A stretch of DNA of 19,846 nt from JAYEKL01 sp034660995 (GTDB lineage Bacteria > Patescibacteriota > Minisyncoccia > JAHIHE01 > JAGLIN01). Below the pieces are notes generated by a model. That model saw only the letters and a list, made by a program, of their open reading frames with translations. It ran no database searches and was not told where the DNA came from. Below, piece by piece: positions 7,392 through 12,764 of the stretch (the stretch's first letter is position 1; every line of letters starts with the position of its first letter). Where the stretch lies: positions 1-19,846 of the forward strand of contig JAYEKL010000029.1 in assembly GCA_034660995.1 (NCBI GenBank). The letters are read 5' to 3'. The position numbers and the translations under genes are program-made.

Positions 7392-7883
7392 CTATTTCTT
7401 TTCTTTATAGCCCCAAGGCTGTTTGCCAAATCCGTGTCCGCTAGAATCAATTCTATAAACCAATCTCCCTTCACATTTTGGGCAGGATATATCAACGCTT
7501 TTTCCGCCTGTGCCAAATGGCTCTTCCCACTCATATTTACATTCTTCACATTTAAATTTTCTTTTGCCAGTCGTTAGACTGGATGTTTTTTCTCCGTTCA
7601 TTTTAATAACACCTCCTTCTATTTTTATTGCTTTGCCATTAATTAGAGCATCAGCAATTTTTTTATTAGCTAGAGATAATATTCGTTGAAAAGTACTTTG
7701 AGATACCTTCATTTTTTGGGCGCACTTAGTTTGAGAAAGCTGTTTATAATTTTTAAGCCGAAGAGCTTCTAGTTCATCTATAGTTAAAACGTTCTCTTTC
7801 AAAGAAGATAAGGGAATACCTCGTGGTTTGAAATATGTTGTTTGTGGATTAAAGCTTATAAGCCGTATTTTTTTTGGTCGCAT
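7392..7883 (-). CDS. DUF134/UPF0251 family DNA-binding protein with zinc ribbon
   Basis: The 163-residue product begins with the UPF0251 (DUF134) signature: TYFKPRGIPL (about 16-25), then LTIDELEALRLKNY (about 33-46). A sigma-70 region-4-like helix-turn-helix follows (KCAQKMKVSQSTFQRIL, about 53-69), then ALINGKAIKIEGG. The C-terminal third adds a zinc ribbon with KCEEC (Cys-x2-Cys) and SCPKC (Cys-x2-Cys), and a Gly-rich end (GHGFGKQPWG). The family is annotated as probable DNA-binding; its targets are not established. It is the second gene of a leftward pair with the DUF5320 gene, a pairing seen near Fe-S and NifB-related genes in other genomes. No Shine-Dalgarno site is visible, and a palindromic repeat lies between the two genes. 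Confidence 0.88.
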   Translation of the reverse strand: MRPKKIRLISFNPQTTYFKPRGIPLSSLKENVLTIDELEALRLKNYKQLSQTKCAQKMKVSQSTFQRILSLANKKIADALINGKAIKIEGGVIKMNGEKTSSLTTGKRKFKCEECKYEWEEPFGTGGKSVDISCPKCEGRLVYRIDSSGHGFGKQPWGYKEKK

Positions 7884-7911
7884 TTTTTAAACTAAATTGT
7901 TAAATTCCCCG

Positions 7912-7954
7912 TCCCGTCAGAGTCTCCGGTAGGGACTCTGACGAGAAAGCGGGA
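7912..7954. repeat. Palindromic repeat (CGTCAGAGT family)
   Basis: CGTCAGAGTC and GACTCTGACG arms surround a 9-base loop, with outer TCCCG/CGGGA pairing. It sits in the spacer of the DUF5320-DUF134 operon, 28 bases before the DUF134 start. It shares the flanking ACGAGA with the copy at 11609-11650. Confidence 0.8.
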
Positions 7955-8012
7955 TGAACGAGAATTGTTAAATTATTTTATTGCTACACATAATATAAAA
8001 AGGTAGGAACTT

Positions 8013-8064
8013 ATTGTATTATTGTGCTATGCATAACAATTTAACAATAGAACAATATAGCAAT
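8013..8064. repeat. ATTGTTCT-type spacer repeat with inverted copies
   Basis: ATTGTATTATTGTGCTAT is followed by inverse-oriented units (AACAATTTAACAATAGAACAATATAGCAAT split by single bases). This is the same spacer family as at 17396-17429 and 19002-19062. Confidence 0.5.
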
Positions 8065-8079
8065 CCATTCCAACTCTAG

Positions 8080-8109
8080 AACTAAGTTCCGCATTCACGG
8101 AACTTAGTT
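8080..8109. repeat. 12-bp hairpin just after the DUF5320 stop
   Basis: AACTAAGTTCCG and CGGAACTTAGTT are perfect 12-bp arms with a 6-base loop, 12 bases beyond the DUF5320 stop on the minus strand. No T-run follows in that direction, so it may protect or process the message rather than fully terminate it. Confidence 0.6.
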
Positions 8110-8121
8110 TCAGTTTCATTC

Positions 8122-8373
8122 TTACTTCTTCAGTTCATCCAATCTTCCTTTTATTTCCTTAAGGTCTGCTTCTAGCATTTCTGTTTCATCTTGCTTAGTT
8201 AATTTTGGTTGAGCTGGATATCGCCCACCAAATTTTCCCATACCAAATCCACATCCGTATCTTCTACCCATACCAGCGCCACGAAGGGCTGATGATCCTT
8301 CGCCACAGACACCTAATCCTCTTCCTGTACGAGGTCCAGCGCCAGCAGGGCCCGTTTTATCTTGTTTTGGCAT
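8122..8373 (-). CDS. DUF5320 family protein
   Basis: The 83-residue product opens with MPKQDKTGPAGAGPRTGRG, the signature of DUF5320. A Gly/Arg-rich middle follows with two cysteines (GVCGEG, YGCGFG) and a helical Lys/Glu C-terminus (about 57-83). I chose the ATG at 8373 rather than the in-frame GTG three codons earlier, because the GTG lies inside a clear Shine-Dalgarno sequence (GAAGGTGAT) spaced normally for the ATG. Few genes in the window have such a site, which suggests strong translation. The role of the family is unknown; it often lies next to DUF134 and dinitrogenase iron-molybdenum cofactor-type genes, hinting at metal handling. It is the first gene of the leftward operon driven from the promoter at 8627-8655. 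Confidence 0.85.
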   Translation of the reverse strand: MPKQDKTGPAGAGPRTGRGLGVCGEGSSALRGAGMGRRYGCGFGMGKFGGRYPAQPKLTKQDETEMLEADLKEIKGRLDELKK

Positions 8374-8403
8374 AATTATCACCTTCTTTCTAGTTAATTT
8401 GTC

Positions 8404-8423
8404 ATCCTGAATTATTTCAGGAT
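8404..8423. repeat. Small palindrome, ATCCTGAA / TTCAGGAT type
   Basis: Eight-base arms surround a 4-base loop. It is an inverted relative of the copy at 3948-3968 and lies in the leader of the DUF5320 operon, 31 bases before the start codon. Confidence 0.6.
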
Positions 8424-8466
8424 CTTCGTTATTTTAGGTTTTAATTTATCTTATTTAAGAATATCT

Positions 8467-8572
8467 CGCTAAAGAGGCTTAGCCTCTACACGATTATCTT
8501 TTATTTAAAGTATTTCTTTCTATACAAAGATAAGTCGTAATAATAAAATTAGCGCAGAGAGGCTAAGCCTCT
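8467..8572. repeat. Inverted-repeat element built from two self-palindromes (structured leader)
   Basis: AGAGGCTTAGCCTCT (8473-8487) and AGAGGCTAAGCCTCT (8558-8572) are each palindromic and are also reverse complements of each other. Inside them, 8491-8501 pairs with 8526-8537, and CGCTAA (8467) matches TTAGCG (8549). The RNA could therefore switch between two local hairpins and one long stem. It lies within the expected leader of the leftward DUF5320-DUF134 transcript. Confidence 0.65.
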
Positions 8573-8626
8573 GTCTGTTCCTACTGCTAATGACTTTGTT
8601 ACCTATGACCCACACTACTACTTATG

Positions 8627-8655
8627 AATATATACCCATAATGAATTCTTGTCAA
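8627..8655 (-). promoter_or_regulatory. Promoter for the DUF5320-DUF134 operon
   Basis: On the minus strand, TTGACA (8655-8650), exactly 17 bases, then TATATT (8632-8627) gives a near-consensus promoter. A start near 8620 would make a leader of roughly 247 nt before the DUF5320 ATG. Confidence 0.7.
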
Positions 8656-8713
8656 GTTTTTAAAAATTTTAATTCCTGATTTATAGTCATAAAGCAGATA
8701 ATGATGTATTATA

Positions 8714-8719
8714 TATAAT
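8714..8719 (+). promoter_or_regulatory. -10 element for tRNA-Thr
   Basis: A perfect TATAAT ends 9 bases before the tRNA, the right distance for transcription to begin a few bases upstream of it. No good -35 element is seen at the normal distance. Confidence 0.45.
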
Positions 8720-8728
8720 ACAAGTAGC

Positions 8729-8801
8729 GCCACCCTAGCTCAGTCGGTAGAGCAACGCACCCGTAATGCGTAGGTCGCCAGTTCGAATCTGGCGGGTGGC
8801 T
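8729..8801 (+). tRNA. tRNA-Thr(CGT)
   Basis: The 73-base cloverleaf has acceptor arms GCCACCC/GGGTGGC, D-arm GCTC/GAGC, anticodon stem ACGCA/TGCGT, and a T-arm with loop TTCGAAT closed by GCCAG/CTGGC. The anticodon loop is CCCGTAA, so the anticodon is CGT (reading ACG, Thr). Position 33 is C instead of the almost universal U. CCA is not encoded. Confidence 0.92.
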
Positions 8802-8852
8802 CCGAAATAACCCATAACACATAACTTAATAATATTTAAACAATTTTTCAAT

Positions 8853-8881
8853 TTCACAATTTTTTAAAAATCTGTTATAAT
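8853..8881 (+). promoter_or_regulatory. Promoter for prfB, probably giving a leaderless message
   Basis: TTCACA (8853-8858), 17 bases, then an extended -10 (TGT before TATAAT, 8876-8881). The usual start, 7 bases downstream, falls on the A of the prfB ATG at 8888. Confidence 0.6.
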
Positions 8882-8887
8882 GATTTT

Positions 8888-9992
8888 ATGAAAGAGACGA
8901 TAGAAAAAATTAAAGATTTAAAAAAGAGGGCCCTTCTTGTGAGGGAATGTCTTTGACTTAAATAAGAAAAAAGCAGAAATTATTGGGTTGGAGGCGGAGA
9001 TAAATGAGACTGGATTTTGGAATGACACAAGAAAAGCAAAGGGCGTGATGCAGAAATTAGATAGTTTAAAAGAAATTGTAAGTATTTGGGAAGATATTAA
9101 AAATAGAATAAACGATCTTGATGAAATCACAAAATTTATTGACGAGAAAAAAGATCAGGATATTTTAAAAGAGACAAAAGAAAGATTAAAAAAATTGGAG
9201 AAAGATTTTGTTAAAAATGAATTTCAGGCATTAATGAATAACAAATATGATGAGGCAAGCGCGATTATGGCAATTCACAGCGGAGCAGGAGGAGTTGACG
9301 CGCAGGACTGGTCGGAAATGTTGATGCGAATGTATTTGCGTTATTCTGAAAATCATAAATATAGAGCAGAAATCGTTCATATTTCTAAAGGAGAAGAAGC
9401 AGGAATAAAAAGTGTGACAATTATGATTACTGGCTCGTTTGCTTACGGGCATCTCAAAACAGAAGCGGGTGTACATAGGTTAGTCAGGCTTTCACCATTT
9501 AATTCTGATAATTTACGACAGACTTCATTTGCTTTAGTAGAAGTTTTGCCAGAAATTACCTCTGATGATGAAGTAAAAATCAAAGAAGAGGATCTTAAAA
9601 TAGATACATTTAAATCAAGCGGAGCGGGCGGTCAGTCTGTTAATAAAACAGATTCAGCGGTGCGGATTACACATCTTCCAACAAAAACAGTTGTTGTTTG
9701 TCAAAATGAAAGAAGTCAATCACAGAACAAAGAACAAGCGATGCAGATTTTAAAATCTAAATTATATAAATTACAGGAAGAAAAAGAAGAAGCGGAAAAA
9801 AAGAAGCTGCGTGGAAATTATGCTTCAGCGGAATGGGGAAATCAGATCAGGTCGTATGTTTTGCATCCGTATAAATTAGTGAAAGACCATCGGACAGGAG
9901 TAGAGGTTTCTGATGCGGAGAAAGTTTTGGATGGGGAGATTGATAGGTTCATTGAGGCGAGGTTGAAAGGGGTAGAAAAGTTTGTAAAATAG
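8888..9992 (+). CDS. prfB: Peptide chain release factor 2 (programmed +1 frameshift)
   Basis: RF2 ends translation at UGA and UAA. The first 22 codons (8888-8953) end at a TGA (8954-8956); skipping one T restores a 345-codon frame, giving 367 residues, normal for RF2. The stop-recognition tripeptide SPF is at about 202-204 and the catalytic GGQ at 247-249, inside the usual SSGAGGQSVNKTDSAVRI block. The frameshift makes RF2 limit its own synthesis. The first part of the gene has no Shine-Dalgarno site and seems to be transcribed from its first base. The last 168 bases are duplicated at 11137-11304, and the spacer after the stop is repeated twice more downstream. In many bacteria ftsE-ftsX follow directly; here an accessory block of about 2.8 kb separates them. 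Confidence 0.95.
8942..8957 (+). other. Programmed +1 frameshift site of prfB
   Basis: An internal Shine-Dalgarno-like AGGGAA is followed by the slippery CTT-TGA-C. The ribosome slips from CTT TGA to TTT GAC, as in E. coli prfB. The site also shows that TGA is read as stop in this organism. Confidence 0.93.
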
Positions 9993-9998
9993 AAAGTT
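9825..9998 (+). repeat. prfB 3' end, copy A of a 174-bp direct duplication
   Basis: It is repeated at 11137-11310. The last 80 or so bases, through the stop and into AAAGTT, are identical; the first half differs mostly at synonymous positions. Confidence 0.9.
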
Positions 9999-10025
9999 CT
10001 ATTTTAATCAATTTAAAATGTAAAT

Positions 10026-10841
10026 GTGAATTATCAAGATGAAAACAAAATTTATGAGGGCTATATTGTAGAGAAGAAAAATGATAGCTTCGTTGTTTTT
10101 AAAAATAATAAAAGAGTGCCCATTTTTGTGGGGTTATGTGCGATCCTAATAATTTTTGGATTAGTTCTTTTTTATGTGCAATTGATGGATTTGATGGGGC
10201 TTGTTATTATACTATTTATTGCTGGAATGTTTATTTTTATTGGATTAAGAAATAGAAAAAATGTCTCAGTAATGCATATTAATAATAATTCTGTATCATT
10301 TCCAATTTATAGTGATTATCTGATAAAAATAGAAAGCATAAAAAATATTGAAGTAAAAATTGAGACAAAGTTTAATTTTAATTTGCTTGGTTTGTTTGTG
10401 TCTTATCCATATAGAATTATATTTAATCTAAATGACGGATCTTCAATTGATACTGAAATTAATTTTGGTTTTGAGAAGAACGCAAGAAATTTTTTAGAAT
10501 TCTTAAAGGAAATTTTAAGGTTGAGAAATGTAGAAACTAAACAGAATTATAATTTTACAGAGAAAGTTTCCAGAAAAACAGCCACTATTTGTTTATTAAT
10601 TGGGTTGGTGTTAATTGGTGTTAATTATTTTATTTTAGTATTTATGGGTTATGTAGTTTTGTGGCTTATTATTTCGATGCCTGTGACTATTTTTCTTGGT
10701 ATTTTGGGAATAATAAATCCAAAAACGATAAAATTTAAAAACTCAAACTCAAATTATGAGTCAAGTAATGCTATTACGCTTGTGGTAAGTATTATTGGAG
10801 CGGTAGTAGGATTAGCAATTTATTATTTCCTTATTTATTAA
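10026..10841 (+). CDS. Multi-pass membrane protein, unknown function
   Basis: The 271-residue product has two membrane helices near the start (about 32-50 and 54-73). A soluble middle domain of mixed strands follows (about 78-180), then three C-terminal helices (about 185-205, 207-228 and 248-269). The start is a GTG, because the overlapping ATG is out of frame and the next in-frame ATG is within the second helix. The family is not recognised; the layout resembles small membrane proteins with a PH-like soluble domain, a weak suggestion only. It is the first gene of the accessory block after prfB and is flanked by copies of the prfB tail spacer on both sides. Confidence 0.65.
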   Translation: MNYQDENKIYEGYIVEKKNDSFVVFKNNKRVPIFVGLCAILIIFGLVLFYVQLMDLMGLVIILFIAGMFIFIGLRNRKNVSVMHINNNSVSFPIYSDYLIKIESIKNIEVKIETKFNFNLLGLFVSYPYRIIFNLNDGSSIDTEINFGFEKNARNFLEFLKEILRLRNVETKQNYNFTEKVSRKTATICLLIGLVLIGVNYFILVFMGYVVLWLIISMPVTIFLGILGIINPKTIKFKNSNSNYESSNAITLVVSIIGAVVGLAIYYFLIY

Positions 10842-10886
10842 CATAAATGTTAAATTAATTATTAGAAACTAACTTTAAACATTAGA

Positions 10887-10943
10887 GAAGAGGGTAGAAA
10901 AGTTTGTAGAGTTATAAAGTTTTATTTCAATTGATTTTTAAAA
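10887..10943 (+). repeat. Diverged copy of the prfB stop region and spacer
   Basis: It aligns with about 9968-10020 (the end of prfB plus its downstream spacer) with roughly three quarters of positions matching, including GGGTAGAAAAGTTTGTA. A third, nearly identical copy is at about 11280-11338. Each of the three is followed directly by a start codon. Confidence 0.7.
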
Positions 10944-10944
10944 T

Positions 10945-11304
10945 ATGTATGATATAGAAAAATGTCAGAAAATAAAGATTGATCAAGGATTTTTTTATCT
11001 TGGTCCTTCTAATAAAGAAAGAAGTGTGGGTTATTTAGAATTAAATTCAAAAACATCTTTAGCATTGCACAATAGAACCACTGGAATTGAAAAATTAACA
11101 CAGGTAAAAGGAAGTTGCAGTATGATAATATATGATTCAGCGGAATGGGGAAATCAGATTAGATCTTATGTTTTACATCCGTATAAATTAGTAAAAGACC
11201 ATCGGACCGGATTTGAAACGGTTGACGCGGAGAAAGTTTTGGATGGGGAGATTGATAGGTTCATTGAGGCGAGGTTGAAAGGGGTAGAAAAGTTTGTAAA
11301 ATAG
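10945..11304 (+). CDS. Chimeric ORF: cupin-like N-terminus joined to the prfB C-terminus
   Basis: The 119-residue product has two unrelated parts. Residues 1-64 (GFFYLGPSNKERSVGYLEL, then SLALHNR, then LTQVKGSCSMIIYD) resemble the first half of small cupin-fold proteins common in Patescibacteria; the barrel's second half is missing. From residue 65 the sequence is the RF2 C-terminus (SAEWGNQIRSYVLHPYKL to the end), differing from prfB at only three neighbouring residues. It lacks the RF2 GGQ and SPF regions, so it cannot be a release factor. The frame is open across the join with no stop. Likeliest is a cupin gene broken by recombination with a prfB 3' end; a functional fusion is less likely. 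Confidence 0.65.
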   Translation: MYDIEKCQKIKIDQGFFYLGPSNKERSVGYLELNSKTSLALHNRTTGIEKLTQVKGSCSMIIYDSAEWGNQIRSYVLHPYKLVKDHRTGFETVDAEKVLDGEIDRFIEARLKGVEKFVK

Positions 11305-11310
11305 AAAGTT
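11137..11310 (+). repeat. prfB 3' end, copy B of the 174-bp direct duplication
   Basis: It matches 9825-9998. In its first 70 or so bases eight codons differ synonymously and three adjacent codons differ in sense. The remainder is identical. Confidence 0.9.
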
Positions 11311-11338
11311 TGTAAAGTAGAAAGTTTTTTTAAATATC

Positions 11339-11589
11339 ATGTCAAAAAAGATAATCAAACAATTTTTGAAACCAGGGAAGAAAAAATTGTTTTGTTTGTT
11401 CTAGTATTTATTGCGGTAGAAACTATTTTATGGCTTATGACTAAATTTTGTGCTTATGGTTGTCCGATGCCACCATTTCCATGTCAATCTCATTGTTTAT
11501 TAGATTCAAAAAACTTTTTATCTGTGACTATAATTAATATATTTGTTTCATATCTAATATCCTGTCTATTACAACAAACAAGAAAATAA
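11339..11589 (+). pseudogene. Small two-helix membrane protein with a frameshift
   Basis: The ATG at 11339 opens MSKKIIKQFLKPGKKK, a typical start for short Patescibacteria membrane proteins, but the frame stops at 11402-11404. The neighbouring frame, which has no start codon of its own except a TTG at 11392, continues with FVLVFIAVETILWL and ends at 11589. One extra A in the A6 run at 11381-11386 would join the two into an 83-residue protein with two membrane helices and a Cys/Pro-rich loop (CAYGCPMPPFPCQSHC). The gene is therefore either inactivated, recoded by slippage on the A run, or affected by a sequence error. It starts right after the third prfB-tail copy. Confidence 0.55.
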
Positions 11590-11608
11590 AGTGTATAAAA
11601 TAATACCG

Positions 11609-11650
11609 TCTCGTCAGAGTCTCCGATAGGGACTCTGACGGAAAATGGGA
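11609..11650. repeat. Palindromic repeat (CGTCAGAGT family)
   Basis: CGTCAGAGTC and GACTCTGACG arms surround a 9-base loop. It is closest to the 7912-7954 copy and shares the ACGAGA flank. Confidence 0.8.
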
Positions 11651-11703
11651 CAAACGAGATTTACATCAGGAAAAGGCAAGGAAGTTTTATTGACATTATA
11701 ATT

Positions 11704-12069
11704 ATGAATGGAAAATTGAGAAAATATTTTTTTAATATATACTGGAAAAAAAATTTATTATTTATTCCTCTTTTTATAAATTTTGATTTTTTACCCGTAA
11801 GTTATCCAGGTATTAATTGTCTTGGTTTTCCTTTTCAATATTATTGTAATCCATCATCTATTCTTTTGGGATCATCCTATTTTTCTATTCCAATGTTTGT
11901 TGTTAATGTTTTATTTTGGTATGCAGTAGCGGGATTATTAATAGAAGGAGTGGAGGGATTAAAAAAGATAAATAAAAAAACTACTGTGTTAAATTATATT
12001 ACATTAGTTATTGCGTTAATTTTTTTAGCTGGTTGGAGTTTTGTGTTTAAATCTCAAGCAGTTGTGTAA
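11704..12069 (+). CDS. Small multi-pass membrane protein, unknown function
   Basis: The 121-residue product has a basic start (NGKLRKYFFNIYWKKN) and about three hydrophobic segments, at 17-32, 66-86 and 96-113. A likely external loop between the first two contains two cysteines (Cys39 and Cys48). Layout and position resemble the frameshifted gene just before it, suggesting related small membrane proteins. A TATAAT lies two bases before the ATG with no matching -35 element and no Shine-Dalgarno site. The family is not recognised. Confidence 0.6.
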   Translation: MNGKLRKYFFNIYWKKNLLFIPLFINFDFLPVSYPGINCLGFPFQYYCNPSSILLGSSYFSIPMFVVNVLFWYAVAGLLIEGVEGLKKINKKTTVLNYITLVIALIFLAGWSFVFKSQAVV

Positions 12070-12132
12070 CAAATAGCATTGATAGAAATATTTTTGTGAT
12101 AATAAATTTAGTTAAAAAATTAATTTAAATAT

Positions 12133-12609
12133 ATGACAAAAGAAAAAAAAGTGACAAAAACAACAAAAAAGAAAGTTGAGAAGGAGGTAAAAAAGAATCT
12201 TCCCAAAGATCCTTTTTACACAAATTCATCTCAGTTACCAGTAGGGTGTACTGATGATTTATTTGAGGCGGTAAATCTTCAAGAGGGTTTACAAACTAAA
12301 TATACTGGTGGAACTGTAATGCACGCGTTTTTAGGAGAAAGACTTCCGAGTGGGAAAGAAGCGAAAATGCTTGTGAAAAAGATTTTTGAAAAATCTAAAA
12401 TGCCATATATCTCGCTGACTCCGACTTTTAGTGTTTGTCCAAATCATGGATATTTGGCTGGTGAACATTTTACTTGTCCAAAATGTTTAATAGATCAGCC
12501 ATGTGAGGTTTATTCTAGAGTTGTCGGGTATCTAAGGCCAGTTCAACAGTGGAATAATGGAAAGGTTTCAGAATATGAAAAAAGAAAAGTGTTTAAAACA
12601 CAAAAATAG
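12133..12609 (+). CDS. Stand-alone C-terminal glycyl-radical domain of anaerobic ribonucleotide reductase (NrdD)
   Basis: The 158-residue product matches only the last fifth of class III ribonucleoside-triphosphate reductase, which is normally about 600-700 residues. The family landmarks are present in order: FYTNSSQLPVG (28-38), QTKYTGGTVMHAFLGE (54-69), TPTFSVCPNHGYLAGEHF (96-113), and the zinc-site cysteines 102, 115, 118 and 124. The radical-site motif RVVGYLRPV follows, with Gly132. The catalytic barrel with its active-site cysteines is absent, and no upstream remnant of it exists within 1 kb. In its place is a Lys/Thr-rich start of about 20 residues (MTKEKKVTKTTKKKVEKEVK). It may be one half of a split enzyme, a YfiD/GrcA-like spare radical domain, or a decayed remnant. 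The clean start and intact motifs favour the first two. Confidence 0.82.
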   Translation: MTKEKKVTKTTKKKVEKEVKKNLPKDPFYTNSSQLPVGCTDDLFEAVNLQEGLQTKYTGGTVMHAFLGERLPSGKEAKMLVKKIFEKSKMPYISLTPTFSVCPNHGYLAGEHFTCPKCLIDQPCEVYSRVVGYLRPVQQWNNGKVSEYEKRKVFKTQK

Positions 12610-12692
12610 GTAGTTTTAACATGCTGGTTATGTTAGCATTTTAGTATTGACTTAATGTTGTAACGTTTTTGTAGTTTACTAGTTTTTTAACT

Positions 12693-12724
12693 TTTTAACA
12701 AGTTATCTTTTTCACTTGTTAAAA
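12693..12724 (+). terminator. 11-bp hairpin between the NrdD-domain gene and ftsE
   Basis: TTTTAACAAGT and ACTTGTTAAAA are perfect arms with a 10-base loop. A shorter hairpin with the same core closes the ftsX gene at 14418-14442. It may be a weak terminator or a spacer repeat, since no long T-tract follows. Confidence 0.45.
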
Positions 12725-12764
12725 TGTTAATGTGTTGTTATGTTAATATATTAATATAATTTAG

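Noticed and set aside
8888..8956. TGA in prfB taken as a sense codon (alternative genetic code)
   Set aside because: The TGA sits in the classical frameshift context, with the downstream protein in the +1 frame. Reading through TGA in frame reaches a TAA three codons later, so TGA is a real stop.
8918..9130. 70-codon minus-strand frame over the start of prfB
   Set aside because: It is antisense to the conserved RF2 coding sequence and has no features of its own.
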